64,000 nucleotides of DNA from Hirschia sp964351655 (GTDB taxonomy: Bacteria; Pseudomonadota; Alphaproteobacteria; Caulobacterales; Hyphomonadaceae). Location of the stretch: the NCBI GenBank assembly GCA_964351655.1, contig CAYGPD010000005.1:62001-126000 (forward strand). Reading direction: 5' to 3'. Both the position numbers and the translations under genes were made by a program. The notes beneath the pieces are model-generated. The model had not been told where the DNA came from. It was given only the letters and a program-made list of their open reading frames with translations, and ran no database searches. Below, one piece after another: positions 34,588 to 42,865 of this stretch. Numbering within the stretch: the stretch's first letter is position 1; each line of letters opens with the position of its first letter.

Positions 34588-36360
34588 TTAATAGGTTTCA
34601 CAGACAGAATTTAGATTTGTTGTCGGAACAGATAAATCAGCTCGAACTTCGTTTAGGAGACTAATGAGGGATACTCCTTCAAAAGTTTCAGAGCTGGTGG
34701 GTGATTGTCCAATGTGAAGAGCGATGATTTTACCGGTTGTAAGATTAAAGACCGGTGCGCCAGTTTCTGGTAAAGTGGCGGCGGAATTGTAACTTATATA
34801 GCTAGTGTTTTGATCTGATTTCATTTTGGTTATTTGTAAGGTCGCAAACTGTTGCGTGATTTTCAGTCTTGATGATTGGTTTTTGGCGGCGGCAGTTGTA
34901 TCTAAATGTGAAGGTGCTAAAGCCATTATACCGACTGGTTCAAATGAAGTGTCTACATCGACTGTCAAATCTTGTTCCAGAGATTTTATTCTAGAAAATT
35001 TGCGGCAGTCTAAGTCGCCATAGGAAATTGCACGTGCGCCTAAGGGCAATACGCCTTCGATTTCGTGCAAGCTGAATGCTGATTGGTTCTCATTCTGCAC
35101 TTGCGATTGCCAGATTGCGTTTTGCGCGGTGAGGCTAGGGTCGCCATGTAAGGCCGGTAAATCAAGGCTGAACGTATTTTTAGAGACGGGTTCTGCAATG
35201 GCAAGCATGACGCGCTCAGTGTTCTTCTCTGAAGCGAGATGAAAGTTTGCGTTGTTTTGTAGCGGTGAATGCCGAATTTCTGGTGTAGAAGCAATCAGAT
35301 CATTGCGTGCCGAGCGGTTAAATGTAGGTGTCAAAATAAATGACTTATTCTGGTGAGCTTCGCCTAATAATTCACCCGCAACAATAATTCCTGTAAACTT
35401 CTGTGCTTGGTCGGCATTAAGAGCCGAAGGCGGAAAAGCTATACGTGCAACTGATCCTGAGTGACTTGCGGCACGCGGATACCAACCTTGGATGTTACTA
35501 AGAAACCCCACTGAGTCAGATGAAAGATGAAGGCGGATATCAGAGTATAGCCGTGTCTGCACATCTTCTAGATGAGAGACTTTTCCAGAGGCTATTTGTA
35601 ATTCGTCTTCAAGCGCGGATGCGCGTTGGTTTGTGGAATGCCACTTTATCCCAATTAAAATAGTAATTGCAGCTAAAGCAGATATTGCAAGTAGACTTAT
35701 TTTAGATGGAGAATTTGTATGAACTTTTGCCGCAGACTCGTTGTAGGCACTTTGACTGGCGGCAAGGAATGATTCTTCTAGTTTGGGAATGGGAGGCGCA
35801 TTCGGTGGTGCATTGTTCGCCCACGAAGTGCAGCGCTGTAGATCTTTGCCATACAGCAGTAGTGTGGGGGAACGTCCGTGTTTATCCCACTTTCTAGCAA
35901 GTAATGAAATGCGAGTATGTTCTTTGACCCAAGGTAAGTCGAGTTTTAGTTTTGAAACCAATTGAGACAAGCTGACGGCAAAGCTTTTATCCTCTTGAAA
36001 ACTCACAAAAGGCATTTGAAGCATTGGGTCAGGAACTTCTGATGCAGATATACGCTGAAGAGGTGCGAGAATTATCCGTTTCCCCATGTAGTATGCCATT
36101 TCAAGTTCGCGGGTCGCAGATGTGTCCTGAAGTGCATTGGGAGAGAGAATGAAAATTATGGTGTCAGAATATAAAACGCGATCTTCTTGTTCTGTTTGGG
36201 ATAGTGCAGTCGGTGATGCGGGTATATCTGTGTCGGGGTAGGAAGTGCGAGCGTCAAAGCCACAAGTGTTTAGGCCAGTCATCAGATCGGTGGCGAAACT
36301 GAGATCAGCTCGCGCACAACAAATATACACTCGTAATAAGTGTTCGGGATCGTTTGACAT
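34588..36360 (-). CDS. TIR-domain membrane protein with degenerate trypsin-like C-terminus
   Basis: A 590-residue protein. A TIR_2 domain spans about residues 9-140, with RELEMAY (Glu85 the probable NADase glutamate). A juxtamembrane segment (about 165-207) resembles the linker found in other bacterial TIR-TM proteins. One membrane helix lies at 221-239 and a short coiled coil at about 245-270. The C-terminal half (about 290-580) reads like a chymotrypsin-fold peptidase: VGIMAL and TGAPVFNLTTGKIIALHIG correspond to the usual GxSGSPVF..(W/G)..i.LHH region. The catalytic Ser is a Thr, and the usual T.HV histidine reads TPTFN, so the peptidase looks inactive. No partner gene is evident. It may be a defence or stress sensor. 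Confidence 0.72.
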   Translation of the reverse strand: MSNDPEHLLRVYICCARADLSFATDLMTGLNTCGFDARTSYPDTDIPASPTALSQTEQEDRVLYSDTIIFILSPNALQDTSATRELEMAYYMGKRIILAPLQRISASEVPDPMLQMPFVSFQEDKSFAVSLSQLVSKLKLDLPWVKEHTRISLLARKWDKHGRSPTLLLYGKDLQRCTSWANNAPPNAPPIPKLEESFLAASQSAYNESAAKVHTNSPSKISLLAISALAAITILIGIKWHSTNQRASALEDELQIASGKVSHLEDVQTRLYSDIRLHLSSDSVGFLSNIQGWYPRAASHSGSVARIAFPPSALNADQAQKFTGIIVAGELLGEAHQNKSFILTPTFNRSARNDLIASTPEIRHSPLQNNANFHLASEKNTERVMLAIAEPVSKNTFSLDLPALHGDPSLTAQNAIWQSQVQNENQSAFSLHEIEGVLPLGARAISYGDLDCRKFSRIKSLEQDLTVDVDTSFEPVGIMALAPSHLDTTAAAKNQSSRLKITQQFATLQITKMKSDQNTSYISYNSAATLPETGAPVFNLTTGKIIALHIGQSPTSSETFEGVSLISLLNEVRADLSVPTTNLNSVCETY

Positions 36361-36742
36361 GTGACCCCCCTCTAGCCCCTGTTAAACTGTGTCACTATTA
36401 ACTATATTCTAGAAACTCTATATTTCATATGCAATAAAGACAATGTATTGGGGCGTTATCTTAATGTTATGATCAGAAAAATGTTAACCACATTGTCTAT
36501 ATGCAACAGGCGCATCATATAGCATTTTGATGTATTCAACAGGCCTTACAACCAATTCGAGAACCCATAAACCTGTGAGTTGAATCCGTTCGCAAACGGA
36601 TGGATTAATTCGAGGCACTTGATTGTCATGAAGGGAGGCGTCAAAGAGGAGTGGGTATGTTTCATGATGCGAGTGTCATGTGCGTTCTTCATTTGATTTC
36701 GGACGGCTGCGGCACGTAAATCGAAATATTCGAGAGATATTT
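36361..36742. other. Intergenic region before trmD
   Basis: A 382-base gap between the TIR gene and trmD, on divergent strands. Near 36450-36500 it is AT-rich. At 36584-36601 a perfect 7-bp hairpin ATCCGTT-CGCA-AACGGAT is flanked by the direct repeat AATTCGAG (36554-36561 and 36607-36614). The region must carry a promoter that lets trmD-rplS be made separately from rimM. No ORF with a ribosome site was found. Confidence 0.5.
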
Positions 36743-37459
36743 ATGAGTTTTCAAACTACCTTTTTGACGCTTTTCCCTGAAGCATTCCCTGGATTACTAG
36801 ATGTGTCGATTATTGGGCGTGCTCGTGAGCAGGGGATTTGGACGTGTGAAACTGTTGATATCCGTGAGTTTGGAGAAGGCAAACATCGTCAGGTAGATGA
36901 TACTCCAGCAGGTGGCGGAGCAGGTATGGTAATGCGTGCAGATATTATGGCTGCAGCAATAGATTCTGTTGATCGCAAAGGCCGCCCCCTTATTTATATG
37001 TCTCCGCGCGGGAAAACACTTGATCAAGTCAGGGTTAGGGAGTTGGCTGCGGGGACTGGGTTGATTGTTTTGTGTGGTCGTTTTGAGGGATTAGATCAGC
37101 GCGTTATAGATGCTTATGATATTGAAGAGGTATCTATTGGCGATTTTATTCTTGCGGGCGGGGAAGTAGCAGCGCAAACAATGACTGAAGCTTGTGTACG
37201 ACTTTTGCCAGGGGTTGCGGGCAATGAAGAGAGCTTAGAACAAGAAAGTTTTGAGACCGGACTGCTTGAACACCCTCATTATACAAAGCCAAGAAATTGG
37301 AAAAATAGGCCGACTCCTGACGTTTTGTTGTCTGGAGACCATAAAAAGATAGAAGAATGGCGCCAAGTTCAGTCTTTGGCGTTGACAAAAGCGCGTAGAC
37401 CAGATTTATACGCCTCCTTCAAGTTAAACGCAGCGACGAACGCGCGACCGAAAGATTAA
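36743..37459 (+). CDS. trmD: tRNA (guanine-37-N1)-methyltransferase TrmD
   Basis: A 238-residue SPOUT-class enzyme that makes m1G37 in tRNA and prevents frameshifting. FLTLFPEAF opens the protein; GGGAGMVM and LCGRFEGLDQRV form the knotted cofactor site, followed by ISIGDFILAGGE-like residues and the late LLEHPHYTKP. ATG 36743 gives the standard N-terminus; an upstream in-frame start at 36680 would add 21 unrelated residues. rplS follows 11 bases later. Confidence 0.96.
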   Translation: MSFQTTFLTLFPEAFPGLLDVSIIGRAREQGIWTCETVDIREFGEGKHRQVDDTPAGGGAGMVMRADIMAAAIDSVDRKGRPLIYMSPRGKTLDQVRVRELAAGTGLIVLCGRFEGLDQRVIDAYDIEEVSIGDFILAGGEVAAQTMTEACVRLLPGVAGNEESLEQESFETGLLEHPHYTKPRNWKNRPTPDVLLSGDHKKIEEWRQVQSLALTKARRPDLYASFKLNAATNARPKD

Positions 37460-37470
37460 GAGCTCTACAG

Positions 37471-37872
37471 ATGGCCAACATTATACAAACTCTCGAAGCT
37501 GAAGAGATGCAACGCGTTCTCGGCGACAAAAAAATTCCTGATTTTTCAGCTGGTGACACTTTGCGTGTTAGCGTGAAAATCAAAGAAGGTGAGCGCGAAC
37601 GCGTTCAGGCTTACGAAGGTGTATGTATCGCCCGTTCTGGTGGTGGCATCCAAGAAAGCTTCACAGTACGTAAACTTTCATTTGGTGAAGGTGTTGAGCG
37701 TGTTTTCCCTGTTGTTTCTCCAATGATTGAAAGCATTGAAGTGAAACGTAAAGGTAAAGTGCGTCGTGCGAAACTTTACTACCTACGCGGACTTACTGGT
37801 AAGCGTGCACGTATTGTTGAGCGTACAACAGGACACGGAATTGTCCGTCGCGAGAAAAAAGAAAAAGCTTAG
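37471..37872 (+). CDS. rplS: 50S ribosomal protein L19
   Basis: A 133-residue large-subunit protein at the subunit interface. Recognisable segments are the opening NIIQTLEAEEM, FSAGDTLRV, VKIKEGERERVQAYEGVCIAR and the late KVRRAKLYYLRGL. Length is slightly above the usual 115-120 because of a basic C-terminal tail. It closes the ffh-to-rplS cluster and is followed by a strong terminator. Confidence 0.97.
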   Translation: MANIIQTLEAEEMQRVLGDKKIPDFSAGDTLRVSVKIKEGERERVQAYEGVCIARSGGGIQESFTVRKLSFGEGVERVFPVVSPMIESIEVKRKGKVRRAKLYYLRGLTGKRARIVERTTGHGIVRREKKEKA

Positions 37873-37911
37873 TCTTTTTCGGAAGTTTGTCTTCCAAGCA
37901 GATTTGATAAG

Positions 37912-37943
37912 AACGCCGCAATATTATTATTGCGGCGTTTTTT
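37912..37943 (+). terminator. Intrinsic terminator after rplS
   Basis: AACGCCGCAATA (37912-37923) pairs perfectly with TATTGCGGCGTT (37928-37939) around a four-base loop and is followed by four more T. Confidence 0.96.
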
Positions 37944-38031
37944 GTTGTAATTGAGCGACATGTGGTTGCATCTGTTTTGATTCCGCGTCTAACCTTACAA
38001 ATTGTAAATATGGGCTAGAGGGAGATTCAGT

Positions 38032-39648
38032 GTGGCTGAAGCACAGGAAAATGAAAAAGTTGGCGGCATTCTTGGTTGGATTGAGCGAACTGGAAATAAG
38101 TTACCTGACCCCGTAGTCATCTTCTTCTATCTTGCGTTAGTTCTAATTGCGATTTCTGTGGTGTGCGCTCTCATGGGACTAACCGCATTGCACCCCACAC
38201 AAGTGGGTGCGGACGGCAACCCTTTGGTTGTTGTGTCTCAAAGTCTGTTATCGGGCGACAATATTGCCAAATTCTGGGTTGAGATGACCAAGACTTTCTC
38301 GCACTTCCATCCGCTTGGTTATGTGCTGGTAGTGATGCTTGGAGCAGGTGTTGCAGAGCGTTCTGGGCTTTTTGGTGCTGCGATGCGGGCCGCGCTCGGA
38401 AATGCACCTAAGATCATTTTGACGCCAATGGTTGCTTTGATTGCTATGATTGCCAATCACGCTGCGGATGCGGCTTATGTGGTGATGATTCCTCTGGCGG
38501 GTATCATGTTTCATGCAGCTGGTCGTCACCCTATTGCGGGTATCGCAGCAGCATTTGCGGGTGTATCTGGCGGGTTTTCGGCCAATATCTTACCGGGACA
38601 ATTGGATGTGTTGCTCTTCGGGATTACCGAGATTGCTGTTGAAGGTTCTCAGATAGACCCAAACTGGACAATGAATGTTGCCGGAAACTGGTGGTTTATC
38701 TTTGTCCTTACCTTCATCTACTTACCTGTTATCTGGTTTGTGACCGATAAAATAATTGAGCCTCGCTTAGCCAAGACACCGTTTTCAAATTCAGCGTCAG
38801 AAGATGAAAAGGTACAGGACCCATCTGCGCAACTATCACCCGATGAGAAGAGGGGGCTTAATCGCGCAGGACTGGCGTTGCTGGCAGTCGTTGGGGTGTG
38901 GCTTGTTATGACGTTTGCACCTGGTACACCGTTAATCGATGAGGCGGCGTGTCCTGTGGCATTAGAAGCCAGTGGTCAATGTGCAGGGGTTCAGCGTCTT
39001 GCGCCATTCTTCAAATCACTTGTGGGTGGCTTCATGGTGCTTTTCCTTGGTGCTGGTTGGGCTTACGGCTCTGCTGTTGGCACTGTGAAGAACCATAGAG
39101 ACCTTGTGTCTATGATGGCAGAAGGTATGCGCGATATGGGATATTATCTCGTGCTAGCATTTGCTGCGGCTCATTTTGTCGCTTTGTTTAACTGGTCAAA
39201 TCTTGGATTGATTTTCGCAATTCATGGTGCGGCTGGTATAGAGGCATCAGGACTCCCGCTTCCAATTGCGATGGGGTTGATTGTTCTTTTATCTGCAACG
39301 TTGAATCTGTTTGTAGGATCAGCAAGTGCGAAATGGGCATTATTGGCTCCTGTTCTTGTGCCAATGCTCATGCTTCTAGGTGTTAGTCCTGAAGGGGCGA
39401 CAGCAATCTATCGCGTGGGGGATGGGGCCACAAACATTATCACTCCCCTAATGGTGTATTTTCCGCTTGTGCTAATCTTTGCTCAGCGGTGGAGTAAAGA
39501 ATTTGGTCTAGGGTCTCTCACGGCGATGATGATTCCATATTCAATCTGGATGCTTATCACTGGGCTATTGCTCGTCGTGATTTGGGTCTTTCTGGGGCTG
39601 GATTTGGGTCCAGCTGCACCTATCGCGTATACCTTGCCAGGAAACTAA
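38032..39648 (+). CDS. AbgT-family transporter
   Basis: A 538-residue polytopic protein of the AbgT family, whose members import p-aminobenzoyl-glutamate or export antifolates. The opening GWIERTGNKLPDPVVIFFYLAL and the later NLFVGSASAKWALLAPVLVPM are family hallmarks, with about 12-13 helices and two hairpin regions. The start is GTG 38032 with GAGGGA upstream; no suitable ATG comes before the first helix. It is monocistronic and convergent with the flagellar genes. The exact substrate cannot be inferred. Confidence 0.93.
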   Translation: MAEAQENEKVGGILGWIERTGNKLPDPVVIFFYLALVLIAISVVCALMGLTALHPTQVGADGNPLVVVSQSLLSGDNIAKFWVEMTKTFSHFHPLGYVLVVMLGAGVAERSGLFGAAMRAALGNAPKIILTPMVALIAMIANHAADAAYVVMIPLAGIMFHAAGRHPIAGIAAAFAGVSGGFSANILPGQLDVLLFGITEIAVEGSQIDPNWTMNVAGNWWFIFVLTFIYLPVIWFVTDKIIEPRLAKTPFSNSASEDEKVQDPSAQLSPDEKRGLNRAGLALLAVVGVWLVMTFAPGTPLIDEAACPVALEASGQCAGVQRLAPFFKSLVGGFMVLFLGAGWAYGSAVGTVKNHRDLVSMMAEGMRDMGYYLVLAFAAAHFVALFNWSNLGLIFAIHGAAGIEASGLPLPIAMGLIVLLSATLNLFVGSASAKWALLAPVLVPMLMLLGVSPEGATAIYRVGDGATNIITPLMVYFPLVLIFAQRWSKEFGLGSLTAMMIPYSIWMLITGLLLVVIWVFLGLDLGPAAPIAYTLPGN

Positions 39649-39685
39649 GAAAAATCCCCTTGTTCAGTGAGGCTGAGCGAGGGGG

Positions 39686-40138
39686 TTAAATCTTCAAATT
39701 CGTTGCAATACCTGAATGTGCCGCGCTACTCTTGGGTTGCGTCACAGTTCCTGCGCGTCCATAGCCGGCAGGTGCTGCACGAGACGTGGCAACTTCTTCT
39801 GTGAGTGCCCTCACGAGCCCTTCAGTAACTTCTTTTGAAGCCAAGAGTGCGTTTGCATGGCGCTCGGAGAGTTGACGGAAAGCTTCTACGCAAACTTTTA
39901 GTTCTTCTTTCTGGATTTGGCTTGCTTCAGCCAATAAAGCGGGGTTCGCACGAATGTTGGCAATCTCGATGCGGTAAGCATGAGCGAGTTTTTCTTTCTC
40001 TGCCCAGTCTTTTGATGTCGCATCCAGCCGGTTTTCTTTATGCGCAATAATTTCAGCGCTAATCAAAGTGCTCAATCGTTGAGTGATTGCGATGAGTTGG
40101 TCAGCGCGATCTGCGCCATCATGTGCAGCAATAGCCAT
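39686..40138 (-). CDS. flbY: Probable flagellar protein FlbY (FlgN-like)
   Basis: A 150-residue, largely helical protein, rich in Ala, Glu and Lys, with a flexible Gly/Ser/Pro tail. It sits two bases downstream of the rod-binding gene in the order flgI-cheL-flbY known from Caulobacter, and its length and helix-rich form fit FlbY/FlgN-type export chaperones. The call rests mostly on position; sequence motifs in this family are weak. Confidence 0.6.
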   Translation of the reverse strand: MAIAAHDGADRADQLIAITQRLSTLISAEIIAHKENRLDATSKDWAEKEKLAHAYRIEIANIRANPALLAEASQIQKEELKVCVEAFRQLSERHANALLASKEVTEGLVRALTEEVATSRAAPAGYGRAGTVTQPKSSAAHSGIATNLKI

Positions 40139-40140
40139 AT

Positions 40141-40467
40141 CTAGTCTTCTAATCCTTGCATGCGGAGAATTTCGGTAAGAACGGAATCGGCAATGCCAAT
40201 ACCGCCAGCATTGGAAAGCGATTTTGCGTATTGCTCAGTCAGCATAGGTCGAAATGCATCTTCAGCTTGACCGCCGCCGAATGGACCGTCCGTTTCAATT
40301 TGATTGAAAATAGGCTGAAGCATTTCGGCAAGAAACATTGTTTCAAATTCCTTTGCCATCTCTTCCGCTTTTTCGCGTGTTTGGGCTTCAGTGAATTTAA
40401 AATCTCTTTGCAGGTTGGTTGTCTTTAAAGAGCTTAGGTCAAATGGTAATGGAAGTGTATCGGCCAT
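40141..40467 (-). CDS. cheL: Rod-binding protein, FlgJ N-domain/CheL type
   Basis: A 108-residue protein consisting of the rod-binding domain only, without the muramidase domain of enterobacterial FlgJ. The pattern KAEEMAKEFETMFLAEMLQPI and the later AYR.ML-like FRPMLTEQYAKSL...GGIGIAD are characteristic. It helps assemble the flagellar rod in the periplasm. Its ATG overlaps the flgI stop by one base. In Caulobacter the same gene is called cheL. Confidence 0.88.
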   Translation of the reverse strand: MADTLPLPFDLSSLKTTNLQRDFKFTEAQTREKAEEMAKEFETMFLAEMLQPIFNQIETDGPFGGGQAEDAFRPMLTEQYAKSLSNAGGIGIADSVLTEILRMQGLED

Positions 40468-41576
40468 TACATCACCTCAATATCAGCTTGAAGCGCGCCA
40501 GACGCTTTCAATGCTTGCAAAATAGAGATCATGTCGCGCGGACTTACACCAAGCGCGTTAAGTCCATTGACCAAATCATCGAGTGGCACACTGCCGCCGA
40601 CAATAGCAAGATCGGCAACATCTTCGTTCGCGACGATATCTGTTTGAGGCACAACAACTGTTTCGCCTTCGCCAAATGCATTTGGTTGTGAGACAGCCGG
40701 TTGTTCGGATACGGAGATTGTCAGATTTCCTTGCGCGATGGCAACTTTGGAGACCCGTACATTTTCGCCCATAACGATAATGCCAGTTGTTTCATTGATT
40801 ATGATTCGAGCAGGTTGATCGGGATCAACTTCAAGGCGTTCAATTTCTGAGATCAAATTGGACATGCCGCCGGGAAATTCAAATGGTCGGGCAAGCGACA
40901 CGGTTGCTGGATCGGTCGCTAAAGCTGCCGTCGTACCTAGATATGCGTTTATAACTGCTGCAATTCGTGTGGCCGTTGTAAAGTCGGGATTGCGTAATGA
41001 TAGGCGCAATTTGTTTTGATCATTGAGTTCAAATGGAACTTCAAGTTCAACGAGAGCACCATTGGGAATACGGCCATTGGTAGGCACGTTACGCACCAGG
41101 GCAGTGCCTGAATCTCCGGATGCTGCAAACCCTCCGACAGCCACTGAGCCTTGTCCAACAGCGTATACTTCACCATTAGCCCCCATGAGCGGGGTAACCA
41201 GTAGAGTGCCGCCTTCAAGACTTTTTGCATCACCCATTGCAGATACGGTCACATCAATGCGTGATCCTGCTGTTGAAAATGCGGGTAGGCTGGCGGTGAC
41301 CATTACAGCAGCTACGTTTTTGGTATTTAATGTCTCATCCCGTGTATTGACCCCTAGGCGTTCAAGCATGGCTTCTAGGCTTTGGCGTGTCATCGGGGAG
41401 TTACGTAAACTATCTCCCGAGCCATTTAATCCGACGACAATTCCGTAACCGATAAGTTGGTTTTCGCGCACACCTTCAATATCGAGAATATCTTTTAGGC
41501 GAGAGCCTGCATTGGCAGTACCGATTGGCAATACCATGCAGAAGGAAAGTAGTATGGCGCAGATAATGCGGCTCAT
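40467..41576 (-). CDS. flgI: Flagellar P-ring protein FlgI
   Basis: A 369-residue periplasmic protein that forms the P ring around the rod. A signal peptide (about residues 1-21, ending near AGS) is followed by LKDILDIEGVRENQLIGYGIVVGL, the family's most conserved block. ATG 41576 gives a proper signal sequence; a longer frame to 41693 is non-coding-like. It is first in the reverse-strand set flgI-cheL-flbY and divergent from fliX. I found no clean sigma-54 promoter upstream. Confidence 0.96.
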   Translation of the reverse strand: MSRIICAILLSFCMVLPIGTANAGSRLKDILDIEGVRENQLIGYGIVVGLNGSGDSLRNSPMTRQSLEAMLERLGVNTRDETLNTKNVAAVMVTASLPAFSTAGSRIDVTVSAMGDAKSLEGGTLLVTPLMGANGEVYAVGQGSVAVGGFAASGDSGTALVRNVPTNGRIPNGALVELEVPFELNDQNKLRLSLRNPDFTTATRIAAVINAYLGTTAALATDPATVSLARPFEFPGGMSNLISEIERLEVDPDQPARIIINETTGIIVMGENVRVSKVAIAQGNLTISVSEQPAVSQPNAFGEGETVVVPQTDIVANEDVADLAIVGGSVPLDDLVNGLNALGVSPRDMISILQALKASGALQADIEVM

Positions 41577-41716
41577 GTGTGCGTCCTTTTGTGTGTGTTT
41601 GACTAAAACGGTTCGCAAATTGTAATTCCGGACACGAATTAGGTGACACGCAGTTGGTTCTTTGGGGGTATTTTCGCGCCTAACCCAAAACAAACACTTA
41701 ATATTTTCGCTTTTTT

Positions 41717-41743
41717 TTAATTTTCCATTAGGACGAAATTAAC
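41717..41743 (+). promoter_or_regulatory. Putative CtrA binding site upstream of fliX
   Basis: TTAA-N7-TTAG-N7-TTAAC, three half-sites one helical turn apart, ending 41 bases before the fliX ATG. In Caulobacter early (class II) flagellar genes including fliX are CtrA-controlled, so site and target agree. Confidence 0.62.
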
Positions 41744-41784
41744 CTTTTGGTAGGATTCTGCTCACCTATGCGGGAGCCCCAAAA

Positions 41785-42234
41785 ATGCGCGTTTCACGTC
41801 CAGTTTCAGGTAAACCAGCCAGCGGTGTATCCAAAACAAATGCACCTAAATCTGCAGGCTTTTCAAACCTTGTCTCAAATGCAAATTCTAGTGCTAGTGC
41901 GGAACCAATTACCCCAAATGCATCTGTTGGTAGCGTTGGTGGTATAAGTGGTGTAGAATCCATTATGGCCTTGCAAGCATTAGATAATTCTAGTGAACGT
42001 CGTGGTAAGGCAATGCGTAAAGGGCGACGTATGTTAGATGCGTTGGACCGTCTTCAGATTTCAGTGCTGGACGGTGATACATCCGAAGCACACCTTGGTC
42101 TTTTACGTCGTGCACTGAGCGATATGCGGGATGAAACAGGCGATGATGGCCTAGATAATGCATTGAGCCATATAGAAGTGCGAACCGCTGTTGAGATAGC
42201 GAAACTAGAGCGCCGACAAAAAGAAATGCGCTAA
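41785..42234 (+). CDS. fliX: Flagellar assembly regulator FliX
   Basis: A 149-residue protein. The Ser/Ala/Asn-rich first 60 residues lead into a conserved helical part (SVGGISGVESIMALQAL, RRMLDALDRLQ, then the late helix EIAKLERRQ). FliX acts with the activator FlbD to couple basal-body assembly to late flagellar gene expression in caulobacters. ATG 41785 is used; an earlier ATG at 41768 is out of frame. It is divergent from flgI and followed by dksA. Confidence 0.9.
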   Translation: MRVSRPVSGKPASGVSKTNAPKSAGFSNLVSNANSSASAEPITPNASVGSVGGISGVESIMALQALDNSSERRGKAMRKGRRMLDALDRLQISVLDGDTSEAHLGLLRRALSDMRDETGDDGLDNALSHIEVRTAVEIAKLERRQKEMR

Positions 42235-42370
42235 TCGAAATTTCGCGTAGTTAAAACCGTAACATATTCGGTGTTGTAGCTCAGCACATTGTTCGCTATA
42301 TGACCCCTGCCTGAAGGAGGCCCTGTGGTTGATTCCGCATGGACAAAGGCAGTGAACAGGAGTGTGACGA

Positions 42371-42784
42371 ATGAGCGTAAGTCTTGAAAATTACACACCG
42401 TCAGCAGATGAAGAATATATGTGCGAGCGCCACAAGGCTTATTTTAAAGCTAAATTGGAAGCTTGGAAAAAAGATATCATCGACGGTACACGCGAAACAA
42501 TGGAATCCATGCAGGAAGAGGCGTCCAACTTACCGGATTTGGTAGACCGGGCGTCAAACGAAGCGGACAGAGCGTTGCAACTAAGAACGCGTGATCGCCA
42601 ACGCAAATTGGTTTCTAAGATCGATTCAGCGCTTCGTCGTATTGAATCAGATGAGTACGGTTTTTGTGAAGAAACAGGTGAGCCTATTGGTTTGGGACGT
42701 TTAACAGCCCGCCCAACAGCAACCTTGTGTGTTGAGGCGCAAGAACGTCACGAGAAAAAAGAGCGCACTATTCGCGACGATTAA
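42371..42784 (+). CDS. dksA: RNA polymerase-binding transcription factor DksA
   Basis: A 137-residue coiled-coil protein that inserts into the RNA polymerase secondary channel and works with ppGpp. The tip segment LPDLVDRAS (Asp56 and Asp59) is intact. The zinc-finger region keeps the spacing of the family but only two cysteines: C99-x2-T102, 17 residues, C120-x2-A123. Such cysteine-poor forms are usual in alphaproteobacteria. AGGAG lies eight bases before the ATG. Confidence 0.95.
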   Translation: MSVSLENYTPSADEEYMCERHKAYFKAKLEAWKKDIIDGTRETMESMQEEASNLPDLVDRASNEADRALQLRTRDRQRKLVSKIDSALRRIESDEYGFCEETGEPIGLGRLTARPTATLCVEAQERHEKKERTIRDD

Positions 42785-42812
42785 ATTTAATGCACAGTTT
42801 TACTGTCACAGA

Positions 42813-42843
42813 AAAAGGCAGCCTATGAATTAGGCTGCCTTTT
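42813..42843. terminator. Bidirectional intrinsic terminator
   Basis: AAAAGGCAGCCTA (42813-42825) pairs with TAGGCTGCCTTTT (42831-42843) around TGAAT. It serves both the convergent dksA and flgH genes. Confidence 0.93.
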
Positions 42844-42865
42844 GTCGTTGTGTTGTTAAGTGATT

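Noticed and set aside
34588..36360. Multi-gene defence island (Thoeris, CBASS or similar)
   Set aside because: The TIR gene has no sensor, cyclase or other effector partner nearby; the neighbours are glycosyltransferases and translation genes.
41023..41448. Plus-strand ORF of 141 codons inside flgI
   Set aside because: Antisense to a highly conserved flagellar gene; low-complexity product.
41577..41716. Sigma-54 promoter for flgI
   Set aside because: The best GG...GC candidate near 41625 on the minus strand has a spacer one base too long for the TGGC-N8-TGC consensus.
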